A stretch of 64,000 nt of DNA from Spirosoma oryzae (GTDB taxonomy: Bacteria > Bacteroidota > Bacteroidia > Cytophagales > Spirosomataceae): assembly GCF_003002825.1 (NCBI RefSeq), contig NZ_PVTE01000007.1, positions 248,001-312,000 of the forward strand. Direction: 5' to 3'. The position numbers were made by a program, and so were the translations under genes. This document shows, piece after piece, positions 15,962 to 24,486 of this stretch. Each line of letters begins with the position of its first letter. The stretch's first letter is position 1. The notes beneath the pieces were generated by a model that was not told the origin of the DNA, did not search any database, and worked only from the letters and a program-made list of their open reading frames with translations.

Positions 15962-18900
15962 ATGAGACAACATAGCTTCATCGCTTTGCTGAGCGCAGTC
16001 GTCCTCCTGACGACGCAGTGCGCCCGGCAAACGAACTCACAAAAAACGAGTGATCGACAGGGGGGGACGAAGGTGGCTGCGAACCGGCCACGTCGAACGG
16101 AGATACTCTTCCTGGGCGATAACGGGCACCACCGGCCCATCGAGCGCGTGCCGGAGATTATGGCCGCACTGGGTAACAAGGGAATAAACTTTACCTACAC
16201 GGATAAGCTGGAAGACCTGAACCCCGAAAACCTGAATAAGTACGACGGGCTGCTGATCTACGCCAACTGGGACAGCATTCCGAAACCGCAGGAGAAAGCC
16301 ATGCTCGATTACGTCGCTGCGGGCCACGGAATCATTCCGGTGCATTGCGCATCGTTCTGCTTTCGGAACTCCCCCGAATACGTCGATAAAGTGGTGGGCG
16401 GGCAGTTCTGGCGGCACCGAATGGATACCATTCAAACGCGGTTTACCCAGCCGAACAGCCCAATCGTAGCGGGCCTGCCGTCGTTCAAGGCGTACGACGA
16501 AACCTACCTGCACAGTCATCTGCAACCCGACAACAACGTACTGGCCGTTCGGGAGGTAAAAGCCGATCAGTTCAAAGACCTGGCTGATGCCGGTCGGCCC
16601 AACGCGAAAGAGGAGCCGTATACCTGGACCCGGACGTACGGCAAAGGCCGGATGTTTTACACCGCCTATGGACACGATGAGCGCACCTGGCGGCAACCCG
16701 GTTTCCAGCAACTGCTGGAGCGCGGTATTCTATGGGCCGTGGGCGATGACGTGAAAAAACTGCACGACGACCTGAAACCGCAGGCATTCGCGTATAAGGA
16801 AGCGCCCCAACTACCGAACTACGAGAATCGTCCCGGCCCACAGATGGAGCAACTGCCCCTGTCGCCCGAAGAGTCGATGAAACATATTCAGGTACCGGCC
16901 GACTTTACGCTCGATCTGTTTGCCCATGAGCCGAACGTGATGCACCCCATCGCCATGGCCTGGGACGAACGGGGTCGGCTCTACGCACTGATTACCAAAG
17001 ATTACCCGAACGAGCGCAAGCCCGAAGGCGGTTCCGACCTGATCGTGATCTGTGAAGACACCGATAAAGACGGCAAAGCGGATAAGTTTACCAACTTCGC
17101 CGAAGGACTGAGCATCCCGACGGGCATGGCCTTTGGCAACGGTGGGCTATATGTGTCGCAGGCTCCGCACATGCTGTTTTTGCAGGACACCAACGGCGAC
17201 GACAAAGCCGACGTCAAAAAGGTCCTGTTTACGGGTTTCGGTACCTTCGATACCCACGCCGGACCCAGCAACCTGCACTACGGTTTCGATAACTGGATCT
17301 GGGGCAGCGTGGGTTACGCTGGTTTCAAAGGACTGGTCGGCGACAGCAAAGACTCGATCCAGTTCGGGCAGGGCTTCTTCCGGTTCAAGCCCGACGGGTC
17401 GAAACTGGAATACATGACCAGCACGTCGAACAACACGTGGGGCCTGGGCTTCACCGAAACGGGCGACGTCTTCGGCAGTACTGCCAACAACGCACACGGT
17501 TGGTACATGGCTATTCCGAATCAGTATTTCCACGGTGGTATGCACCTGCGCGAGAACGGCAGCCGGAGCACCGACACGCACAAAGACATGAAGCCGATTA
17601 CCGAGAAGGTGCGGCAGGTCGACGTGTTTGGTGGTTTCACGGCAGCAGCCGGGCACAACTTCTACACGGCCCGCGCGTTCCCGAAAAAGTACTGGAACAA
17701 AATCGCGTTTGTATCGGAGCCGACCGGGCACATCGTTCACCAGAACGTACTGCAAAAAGACGGTACCGACTTTGAAGATGCCGAAGGGTTCAACCTGATG
17801 GCCGGTGCCGACGAGTGGTTTGCGCCCGTCTTCGCCGAAACCGGTCCCGACGGCGCGGTGTGGGTGGTCGACTGGTACAGCTACATCATTCAGCACAACC
17901 CCACGCCACAAGGTGCCAAAAACGGAGCTGGTAATGCCTACGAAACCCCCCTGCGCGACTTTACCCACGGCCGTATCTACCGCGTCGGCTACGGTAAAGC
18001 ACCTGCTTACACACCGCTGGTACTGAGCAAGGATCGGCCGGCTGAACTGGTCGCTGCGCTGAAAAACAGCAATATGTTCTGGCGCATGACTGCCCAGCGG
18101 CTGTTGGTCGACCGGAAGAACAAAGACGTCGTACCGCAACTGATTGCACTGGTCAATGACCAATCGACGGATGAGATCGGCAACAACCCGGCAGCCATTC
18201 ACGCACTCTGGACCCTACAGGGACTGGGCGCACTGGACGGTTCCGATCAACAGGCGCTGGCGGCTGCTACGCAGGCCCTGAAACACCCTGTCGCTTACGT
18301 TCGCCGGGCCGCCGTTCAGGCATTGCCCAGAACGGCCGAAACGGCTACGGCTGTGCTCAACGCCAACCTGATGACCGATACCGAGCCATTGGTGGTATTG
18401 AGTTCGCTGCTGAAGCTATCGGAGGTGCCGCAGTCGCCCGCCGTACAACAGGCGATTCTGGCGCGGCTCGACAAATCGACGGACGTGAACGACCGCTGGT
18501 TGCCCGAAGCCTTTGCCAGTGCCCTGGTTGGTGAGGATGGCCGGTTGATGAAAGCGTATCTGAAACAAGTGGGGATGAACGCGCCGAAAACGGCGCCGAC
18601 CCACGACATGAGTCAGCATCAGCACGACGCCCATGGTCCCAACGCGTCGGCGGCAACGACACCGGCACCAGCGTCGACCCCGGCCAAACCCGCTGGTATG
18701 ACATCGGCTGATAAACCGGACCTGATCGTTGCTGCCATTCGTACGACGCCACAAAGCCCGGCCCTGCGTGAGCGGGCGCAGATCTTCGTCGACGTAACGA
18801 ACGCGGGTGGGGTCGAAATTCCGGCGGGTACGCCCATCCCGTTGTCGATTCGTATCGAAGGACCATCGAATGCGACGGATAAGTCGAAGATCGATTACGT

Positions 18901-19807
18901 CAGCATGGCACACACTACCGGCATCAAGCCCGGCGAAACGGTCACGATCAGCAAGGGGAACAACGGCCCGTGGTCGACTGACTTCAACGTTAACTTCGAC
19001 CGCCCCGGCGATTACACGATCACGGTGATGCTGGACCGGGATAACAAAATCGTGGAAGGCAACGAGCAGAACAACAACAAGTCGCATAAGCTGACGTACC
19101 GCGCTCCGCAGAATATGAGTTCGTACGTGCTCGAACGGGCCAGCCGTAGTTACGCGTCGGTAGCCCCCATCGATTCGGTCATGGCATTGTTGCGGCAAAG
19201 TCAGCAAATGGGAGCGGAGCAGGGACAGGCTATCGTAAAAGGCGTCAGCGAAGGCTGGAATCCGAAAAAGAAAGTTACGATCCGCCCCGACGACCGGACA
19301 TTCCTGGCCAGTCTGAACAGCTCGGCATCGGCCGACAATCAGCTTCGGCTTCAGCGGCTCTACGAAGCGTGGGGCCTGGTAAGCGAGCAGCCTGCCGATC
19401 CGAACGTCGAAGTGATCCGGATGAAAACGGTACGTGAGGCTATGCGTTTCGACCGGAAAGAGTTTACCGTAACGGCGGGCAAGCAGGTAGAGATCGTACT
19501 CGAAAACCCCGACGCCATGCAGCATAACCTGGTTATCGGTAAGCCGAAGAGTATGGACGTAATCGGTAGCGCGGCTGATAAGATGATTACGGCGAAAGAC
19601 GGGGCGGAGAAAAACTACGTACCGTCGATTCCGCAGGTCATTGCCGCAACGGCGCTCGTCAATCCCGATCAGACCGTCCGGCTGCGCTTTACGGTTCCGA
19701 ACACCCCCGGCGACTACCCATACGTCTGCACCTTCCCCGGCCACTGGCGCCTGATGAACGGGGTGATGCGGGTAATTTCCGCCAAAACGGCATCGGTGAG
19801 TAAATAA
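15962..19807 (+). CDS. Lipoprotein fusing ThuA, PVC-type dehydrogenase, HEAT, CARDB and azurin-like domains
   Basis: Very large exported protein, 1281 residues from the ATG at 15962; an in-frame GTG lies 21 bases upstream, but the ATG places the signal peptide correctly. The signal ends in a lipobox (LLTTQC), so it is a membrane-anchored lipoprotein. Domains in order: ThuA-like (about 45-260, RRTEILFLGDNGHHRP to ERGILWAVGD); PVC-type dehydrogenase beta-propeller (about 300-670, ADFTLDLFAHEPNVMHPIAM, DTHAGPSNLHYG, EWFAPVFAETGPDGAVWVVDWY, GRIYRVGY); HEAT-like helices (about 680-860); a CARDB domain (about 910-1050); and a C-terminal cupredoxin with His1188, Cys1256, His1261 and Met1265, the spacing (C-x4-H-x3-M) of azurin-type blue copper. 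No CxxCH heme motif is present, although PVC-type relatives usually have one. Probably oxidises sugars at the cell surface and passes electrons through copper; this is inference. Confidence 0.88.
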   Translation: MRQHSFIALLSAVVLLTTQCARQTNSQKTSDRQGGTKVAANRPRRTEILFLGDNGHHRPIERVPEIMAALGNKGINFTYTDKLEDLNPENLNKYDGLLIYANWDSIPKPQEKAMLDYVAAGHGIIPVHCASFCFRNSPEYVDKVVGGQFWRHRMDTIQTRFTQPNSPIVAGLPSFKAYDETYLHSHLQPDNNVLAVREVKADQFKDLADAGRPNAKEEPYTWTRTYGKGRMFYTAYGHDERTWRQPGFQQLLERGILWAVGDDVKKLHDDLKPQAFAYKEAPQLPNYENRPGPQMEQLPLSPEESMKHIQVPADFTLDLFAHEPNVMHPIAMAWDERGRLYALITKDYPNERKPEGGSDLIVICEDTDKDGKADKFTNFAEGLSIPTGMAFGNGGLYVSQAPHMLFLQDTNGDDKADVKKVLFTGFGTFDTHAGPSNLHYGFDNWIWGSVGYAGFKGLVGDSKDSIQFGQGFFRFKPDGSKLEYMTSTSNNTWGLGFTETGDVFGSTANNAHGWYMAIPNQYFHGGMHLRENGSRSTDTHKDMKPITEKVRQVDVFGGFTAAAGHNFYTARAFPKKYWNKIAFVSEPTGHIVHQNVLQKDGTDFEDAEGFNLMAGADEWFAPVFAETGPDGAVWVVDWYSYIIQHNPTPQGAKNGAGNAYETPLRDFTHGRIYRVGYGKAPAYTPLVLSKDRPAELVAALKNSNMFWRMTAQRLLVDRKNKDVVPQLIALVNDQSTDEIGNNPAAIHALWTLQGLGALDGSDQQALAAATQALKHPVAYVRRAAVQALPRTAETATAVLNANLMTDTEPLVVLSSLLKLSEVPQSPAVQQAILARLDKSTDVNDRWLPEAFASALVGEDGRLMKAYLKQVGMNAPKTAPTHDMSQHQHDAHGPNASAATTPAPASTPAKPAGMTSADKPDLIVAAIRTTPQSPALRERAQIFVDVTNAGGVEIPAGTPIPLSIRIEGPSNATDKSKIDYVSMAHTTGIKPGETVTISKGNNGPWSTDFNVNFDRPGDYTITVMLDRDNKIVEGNEQNNNKSHKLTYRAPQNMSSYVLERASRSYASVAPIDSVMALLRQSQQMGAEQGQAIVKGVSEGWNPKKKVTIRPDDRTFLASLNSSASADNQLRLQRLYEAWGLVSEQPADPNVEVIRMKTVREAMRFDRKEFTVTAGKQVEIVLENPDAMQHNLVIGKPKSMDVIGSAADKMITAKDGAEKNYVPSIPQVIAATALVNPDQTVRLRFTVPNTPGDYPYVCTFPGHWRLMNGVMRVISAKTASVSK

Positions 19808-19810
19808 TAA

Positions 19811-20116
19811 AATGATTGAATGATTGAGTGATTGAATGAACGGTCCGCCGTCGCGGTGAATAACTGCGTTAGCTCATTCACCGCGACGGCGGACCGTTCA
19901 CTCTTTCGTTTGCTGGTCGTTGAGCCGTAGGTTGGTTATAACGAGCGAAGGGTTTAGCGCAATTACCGAAACGGCAATTGCGCTAAACCCTTCGCTCGTT
20001 ACGTGAATGCCGTTTCTGTACGAATTTCTATATATCAACTACGAAGTCTATGCCTCGTCAGTAATTGATCCCGACCATTGACCCATTCTATCATTCAATC
20101 ACTCCATCACTCAATT
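19811..20116. repeat. Nested inverted-repeat element with two perfect internal palindromes
   Basis: This 303-base gap between the lipoprotein and the histidine kinase holds no gene. Outer arms (19811-19839 and 20091-20116) are made of ATTGAATGATTGAGTGATT words. Inside are two separate perfect palindromes: 19838-19861 with 19876-19899 (24 bp, 14-base loop) and 19939-19964 with 19976-20001 (26 bp, 11-base loop). The right outer arm supplies the last codons and TGA stop of the histidine kinase gene. Confidence 0.9.
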
Positions 20117-21049
20117 AGTCAATCCGGCGTACTGCCGGGAGACGTTGCTCAGATGGGGGTTGACAAGCGCGTCGGGCGGAATCTGAATCGTGAACTCACT
20201 CCCCTGACCGACTTCGCTTTTTACCCAGATATCCCAGTTGTGTGCCTGGACAATGCGCTGCACGTAGCTCAAGCCGAGGCCGAAACCTTTCACGCTGGGG
20301 CTGTTGCGGTCCTGAACGCGGTAGAAAGGCTGGAAAATGTGGGGGATGACTGTTGGCGCGATGCCGACCCCCCGGTCTTTTACCGAAATTACAAAGCCGT
20401 CGACTGAAGATTTGGTTTGGATCGTTACATCGGGCGCATCGGCGCTGTACTTGATGGCGTTGTCGAGCAGGTTGTGCAGGATATTGGTCAGGTGCATCCG
20501 ATCGGCCATCAGGTGATGGTTATTCGAGCCCAGATTAAGTTGCAGGTAGTCGCCATGCCGTTCGGCGATGGAAGACAGCAGGTCGTTGAGGGAAATCGGC
20601 TCCTGATTGAGCGATAACGTGTTGTTGTCGGCACGGGCCAGCGTCAGAATCATCTCGACCTGCTTTTGCAGGCGTTCGTTTTCCTCGCGAATGATCCGAA
20701 AATACTTCCGGGCGCGCTCCGGCTGATTCTGGGCGATGGGCGAGTCGAGAATATCGATTGCCATCCGGATCGCGGTGATCGGCGTCTGAAACTCATGGAC
20801 GATGGCATTGAGCGATTCCGTCTTTACGGTCGACTGCTGCTTTTGCGTCATTAGTTGCCAGAACGCGTATCCGAACAACACCTGCGCAAATAAGGCCAGC
20901 ACGAGCATGACCAGCCAACGCAGCGCCGGCTGACTAGTCAGCGAAAAATGGTCAAGCCCCGGCCAGCTAACACATAGTAGCCCAACTGTCAGAATTGCCA
21001 GAAAAAGCGCAATGATTAATAGAAGTTGTAATGTAGAGCGATGCGGCAT
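20111..21049 (-). CDS. Orphan sensor histidine kinase
   Basis: Membrane histidine kinase of 312 residues. Two transmembrane segments (about 7-28 and 44-66) enclose only a short extracytoplasmic loop, so the signal may be sensed in or near the membrane. The HisKA domain has the phospho-acceptor His85 in AIVHEFQTPITAI. The ATPase domain shows the N box (HNLLDNAIKYS), G1 (DRGVGIAP), F box (IFQPFYRV) and G2 (GFGLGLSYV). No response-regulator gene is adjacent, so its partner lies elsewhere. The final residues (LTN) and stop are encoded by the arm of an intergenic palindrome. Confidence 0.93.
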   Translation of the reverse strand: MPHRSTLQLLLIIALFLAILTVGLLCVSWPGLDHFSLTSQPALRWLVMLVLALFAQVLFGYAFWQLMTQKQQSTVKTESLNAIVHEFQTPITAIRMAIDILDSPIAQNQPERARKYFRIIREENERLQKQVEMILTLARADNNTLSLNQEPISLNDLLSSIAERHGDYLQLNLGSNNHHLMADRMHLTNILHNLLDNAIKYSADAPDVTIQTKSSVDGFVISVKDRGVGIAPTVIPHIFQPFYRVQDRNSPSVKGFGLGLSYVQRIVQAHNWDIWVKSEVGQGSEFTIQIPPDALVNPHLSNVSRQYAGLTN

Positions 21050-21170
21050 ATCGCCTGGGTTTTAAGGTACGATAAAGCTGTAAACAGCAACGGCTATAAT
21101 GTAGAGCGCAAAGCAATTAAGTTATGTAAATATGGGTACGGAATTAATAAAAAGAAAAAAAAGTAAACAA

Positions 21171-21192
21171 AAAATCCCGCTCGGGGCGGGAT
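21171..21192 (-). terminator. Terminator after the histone-H1-like gene
   Basis: On the minus strand a 7-bp GC-rich stem (21174-21180 with 21186-21192) is followed by a T run. Confidence 0.75.
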
Positions 21193-21277
21193 CAGAAAAA
21201 CGGAAGTATCCTACGAATGCGTACGATTGGCCTACTTATTGATCAATTGGAGGCCAATCGTAACCTATTACTCAGTA

Positions 21278-21742
21278 TCAGGCTGTTTGCGTAGTGTCGT
21301 CTGTCGCCGGAGTGGGTTCTGCTGCGGCCGGTTTTTTGGGTTGGGCCGGACGCGTGCGCGACGACGAGGTTGGCTTAGCAGCCGGACGAGCCGGGGTGCG
21401 CTGAGCCGCTGGCGTTGCCGGTGTCTGTTCCGATTTTTCGGCCGATTCTACTTTCTTGCTGATCGCGCGTTTAGCGTTTTTGGCAGCCTTCTTCGCGTTT
21501 TTAGCGGCTTTGTTCGACTCTTTCTTCGCTTTCTTGGCAACGGCTTTGGCCGACTTGTCGGTCTTCTTCTCCGTCTTGCTCATCAACTTGGTCAGCTTCT
21601 TGGCCAGCTTTTCTGCCGATTTTTCAATCGACTTCTTCATTTTTTTGGTAGCTGTGCCTGCTTCGCCTAGTTTTGCTTCGATCGAACTGATCAGATCGGT
21701 GGCCAGTGACTGGTGTTGGGACTTGTTCTTTGGGGTTGCCAT
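21278..21742 (-). CDS. Histone H1-like lysine/alanine-rich protein
   Basis: Small basic protein, 154 residues from the ATG at 21742; an upstream in-frame Met would add a hydrophobic, unrelated leader and was not chosen. After a short head (MATPKNKSQHQ, then SSIEAKLGEAG) residues about 30-100 are dominated by Lys, Ala and Ser in patterns such as KKAKKESNKAAKNAKKAAKN; the tail is Pro/Ala/Thr-rich with Arg. This resembles the histone H1-like Hc1/Hc2 and AlgP-type tails that bind DNA non-specifically. A nucleoid-binding role is inference from composition. Low-complexity sequence makes homology weak. Confidence 0.7.
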   Translation of the reverse strand: MATPKNKSQHQSLATDLISSIEAKLGEAGTATKKMKKSIEKSAEKLAKKLTKLMSKTEKKTDKSAKAVAKKAKKESNKAAKNAKKAAKNAKRAISKKVESAEKSEQTPATPAAQRTPARPAAKPTSSSRTRPAQPKKPAAAEPTPATDDTTQTA

Positions 21743-21814
21743 AATTGGAAGAAAAAAATTTACAAAGAAATACGAAAAATTTGGCAGAATCAAAAGGGTA
21801 ATGTTAAGTTTTTG

Positions 21815-22345
21815 TTACGTTTTCTGCACAAAATCCCAACAAATGATCCCCGCCGTGACGGCAATGTTGAGCGAGTGTTTCGTTCCGAACTGGGGCACCT
21901 CCAGTACACTATCTGCCTGTTCGACAACGGCTTCCTGAACGCCGGTTACCTCATTGCCCAGTACGAACGCATAGCGCTGCTCCGGCTCCGGCTGAAAATC
22001 CGCCAGACTTACGCTGCCTTCCGCCTGCTCGACTGCCATCACCCGCCAGCCCGCCTGTTGCAGTTGTGTGATAAGTTGTGTAATATCCGATACGTGCTCC
22101 CAATCGACGGATTCGGTAGCGCCCAGGGCCGTTTTCGTAATGTCGCGGTGGGGCGGCTGACCGGTTATGCCACAGAGGTACAACTTTTCCGCGCGAAAAG
22201 CATCGGCCGTACGAAAAACAGAACCGACATTGTTCATACTGCGGACATCGTCCAGAATCAGGCAGTAAGGGAACTTGGGGGCCGCTTTGAAAGCATCGAC
22301 AGACAGTCGGTTCAGTTCGTCCAGAATAAGTTTACGGGGGGGCAT
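21815..22345 (-). CDS. SpoU/TrmH-family RNA methyltransferase
   Basis: Cytoplasmic SPOUT-fold 2'-O-methyltransferase of 176 residues. The three knot motifs are present: motif 1 NNVGSVFRTADAF (Asn and Arg of the active site), motif 2 FVLGNEVTGV, motif 3 VPQFGTKHSLNIAVTAGI. It lacks an N-terminal L30e-like substrate domain, so it resembles the short TrmH/TrmL-like forms that methylate tRNA, but rRNA is possible. Confidence 0.92.
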   Translation of the reverse strand: MPPRKLILDELNRLSVDAFKAAPKFPYCLILDDVRSMNNVGSVFRTADAFRAEKLYLCGITGQPPHRDITKTALGATESVDWEHVSDITQLITQLQQAGWRVMAVEQAEGSVSLADFQPEPEQRYAFVLGNEVTGVQEAVVEQADSVLEVPQFGTKHSLNIAVTAGIICWDFVQKT

Positions 22346-22383
22346 ATTGTGCAGTGATGGTGGAAAATGGGCGCAAAGAAAAT

Positions 22384-23298
22384 CTATACCGTTGGTTGTC
22401 CGGCTACGCCCGGCTCGATAATGATGCGTTTCACAAGTGGAAATTGCTGACGAATTGTCTGTCGAATGGCGGGAATCGTTCTGTTTATGTCATCGATGGT
22501 GAGCCGGTCGTTGAAGTCGATTACCAGAATGAGGAACACTTCCTCCGGTGCCATATACATCGATGGCGATTCCAGTACCGCCGATACGGCCGGGTCTGCC
22601 TCAATCATTGTCACGATCCGTTCCAGCGTCTCCTGACTCATGCTTTCGCCCATGAGCAGGCTTCGGCTTTCGCGGGCCAGCATTAGCGATACCGCCGTCA
22701 GGATAAGCCCGATAATGATGGAGGCAATGCCGTCGAAGAGGGGATTGTTTAACTGGTGACCCAGAAAGACGCCCAGAAAAGCAACGATCAATCCCAACAG
22801 GTCGGACGCGTCTTCAAACAGCACGACAAACGTCGACGGGTCTTTACTGCCTTTGACGGCCGACCAGAACGGCGTCGTACCGCGTTGCCGGTTGAATTCG
22901 CGCAGGGCTGTTACGAACGACGTGCCGTCGAGCGCGAACGCTATCCCCAGCACGACATAGTTCCAATATGGGTCTTCGATGGATTTGGGGTGTTGCAGGT
23001 GCGTAATGCCCTCGTAGAACGAAACGCCCCCACCAATGCCAAAGATCAGAATCGAAACGATAAACGCCCAGAAATACAACTCTTTCCCATACCCGAACGG
23101 ACGATTGGCATCGGCCGGTTTATGACTGCGCTTGATGCCGATTAGCAGCAGGATCTCGTTGAGCGTATCGACCAGCGAGTGAATACCCTCCGAAATCATT
23201 GCCGAGCTACCCGTCACACTGGCGGCAATGAACTTGGTGGCAGCAATCCCCAGATTCGCAGCCAGCGCACTATAAATCGGCAGTTTAGAGGCAGCCAT
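22384..23298 (-). CDS. Cation diffusion facilitator (SLC30A9-like)
   Basis: Inner-membrane divalent-metal/proton antiporter of 304 residues with six predicted helices and a C-terminal cytoplasmic metal-binding domain. The transport-site residues are His and Asp in TM2 (EGIHSLVDTLNE) and, in TM5, FEDASDLLG, where Glu takes the place of the usual His. That Glu-Asp arrangement and the loop RPFGYGKELYFWA are typical of the SLC30A9/ZnT9-like branch rather than the ZitB/CzcD branch. Likely metals are Zn2+ or Mn2+; not decidable here. Divergent from the rhodopsin gene. Confidence 0.9.
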   Translation of the reverse strand: MAASKLPIYSALAANLGIAATKFIAASVTGSSAMISEGIHSLVDTLNEILLLIGIKRSHKPADANRPFGYGKELYFWAFIVSILIFGIGGGVSFYEGITHLQHPKSIEDPYWNYVVLGIAFALDGTSFVTALREFNRQRGTTPFWSAVKGSKDPSTFVVLFEDASDLLGLIVAFLGVFLGHQLNNPLFDGIASIIIGLILTAVSLMLARESRSLLMGESMSQETLERIVTMIEADPAVSAVLESPSMYMAPEEVFLILVIDFNDRLTIDDINRTIPAIRQTIRQQFPLVKRIIIEPGVAGQPTV

Positions 23299-23526
23299 AA
23301 ACGGTTGTTGTCGCTAATGCCAACCGGCCAGGGAAGGAATTGTTTATCCAGCTATCCTACCGCCTATGTCAAATCACAATAAGAACGGCTCAAACTCACT
23401 TGTTCCTAACTCGCCGATGCACTAGGGGAAAATTCTAAGGATTTTTACTGAGTAGTTGGCGAACAAGATGTAGATACACAGGTTACGTATCCGTAGTGTT
23501 ATTAAAATAAGATTAAAGAAACGGTT

Positions 23527-24339
23527 ATGGAAAACATGGAGAATCTTTTCAGCTACTCGTCTGTACAGTACGACATTATCAATCACGTGCTGGTATTGGG
23601 GGTGGGCGCTATGATGTCGGGACTCGCTTATTTCATCATGACGATAAAAGACAGTTCACCCCGTTATCGGTTGACCTCGGTCATATCATCCGTCGTTATG
23701 GTGTCGGCGGCTCTGATTCTGTTTAATCAGCAGCAAAGCTGGCAGCATGCGTTTGCGTGGGATGGCAACAAGTGGAATCCATCGGCTACTACCTTTTCCA
23801 ATGGCTTCCGGTATGTCAACTGGTCGATCGACGTGCCGATGCTGCTCACGCAGTTACTAATCGTGCTGGGCGTGTCGGGTGCTGCTTTCCGCCGGCGCTG
23901 GGTTGGTCTGGTCGTCGCGGGTATCCTGATGATTTATACCGGCTACGTCGGGCAGTTTTACGAAACGACAGACATTACCAAGCTACTGATCTGGGGTGCC
24001 ATCAGTACCGTGTTCATGATCTACATCTGCTACATCGTGGGTATCTCGATTGCTGAGACGAATGTAAGTATGCCGCCAAAGGCCGCCAGACTGGCCAAAG
24101 CGCTTTTCTGGTTACTCGTCGTTGCCTGGACATTGTACCCGATCGCGTACCTGATTCCCTGGCTGTCGCCGACGCCGAACGGTATGGTTGCCCGGCAGAT
24201 CCTGTACACCATCGCCGACATCACCTCGAAAGTGATTTACGGGGTGATGCTGGGTCAACTGGCGACCCGACTGAGTGCGGCAGAAGGCTATGAGCCCGCC
24301 CGCGAATCGATGAAATCAGTCATTTACGGACGAGACTAA
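23527..24339 (+). CDS. Microbial rhodopsin with NDQ motif (light-driven sodium pump type)
   Basis: Seven-helix retinal protein of 270 residues. The retinal Lys is K235 in TIADITSKVIYG with its counter-ion partner Asp231. Helix C reads RYVNWSIDVPMLLTQL, giving Asn98, Asp102 and Gln109 at the positions that are D85/T89/D96 in bacteriorhodopsin, that is the NDQ signature of outward sodium pumps such as KR2. Other KR2 residues retained are His30 (here H20), Tyr25 (Y15), Arg109 (R95), Ser70 (S60) and Gly263 (G243). By eye alignment KR2 Asn61 is Ser51 and KR2 Asp102 is Thr here. A carotenoid oxygenase gene follows in the same direction, a probable retinal source. KR2 residue identities are from memory. 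Confidence 0.95.
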   Translation: MENMENLFSYSSVQYDIINHVLVLGVGAMMSGLAYFIMTIKDSSPRYRLTSVISSVVMVSAALILFNQQQSWQHAFAWDGNKWNPSATTFSNGFRYVNWSIDVPMLLTQLLIVLGVSGAAFRRRWVGLVVAGILMIYTGYVGQFYETTDITKLLIWGAISTVFMIYICYIVGISIAETNVSMPPKAARLAKALFWLLVVAWTLYPIAYLIPWLSPTPNGMVARQILYTIADITSKVIYGVMLGQLATRLSAAEGYEPARESMKSVIYGRD

Positions 24340-24353
24340 AAGTCGTCGCTTGT

Positions 24354-24396
24354 CCGGTTGTTCCAGTCGCTTGCTATAGGTGAATGGAACAACCGG
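24354..24396 (+). terminator. Hairpin between rhodopsin and carotenoid oxygenase genes
   Basis: Perfect 12-bp stem (24354-24365 with 24385-24396), 19-base loop, no U tract. It could lower read-through from the rhodopsin into the oxygenase or protect the rhodopsin mRNA. Confidence 0.55.
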
Positions 24397-24486
24397 GTAA
24401 GCTGCCCGGTCAGCCAACGGCAGGGTCGAACATTGCTTAGCCACCCAGGGTTCAGTGTATGAACCGATACACTTCATTGCGCGATT

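Noticed and set aside
18416-19744. Long open frame (442 codons) on the minus strand inside the lipoprotein gene
   Set aside because: Antisense shadow of a GC-rich gene; no recognisable domain, while the plus strand has clear domains throughout. The same holds for 17147-18202 (-), 27454-28560 (-), 44571-45548 (+), 3840-4526 (+) and 4847-5647 (+).
15962-19807. Cytochrome c domain in the PVC-type lipoprotein
   Set aside because: No CxxCH anywhere in the protein; the C-terminal domain fits a blue-copper cupredoxin instead.
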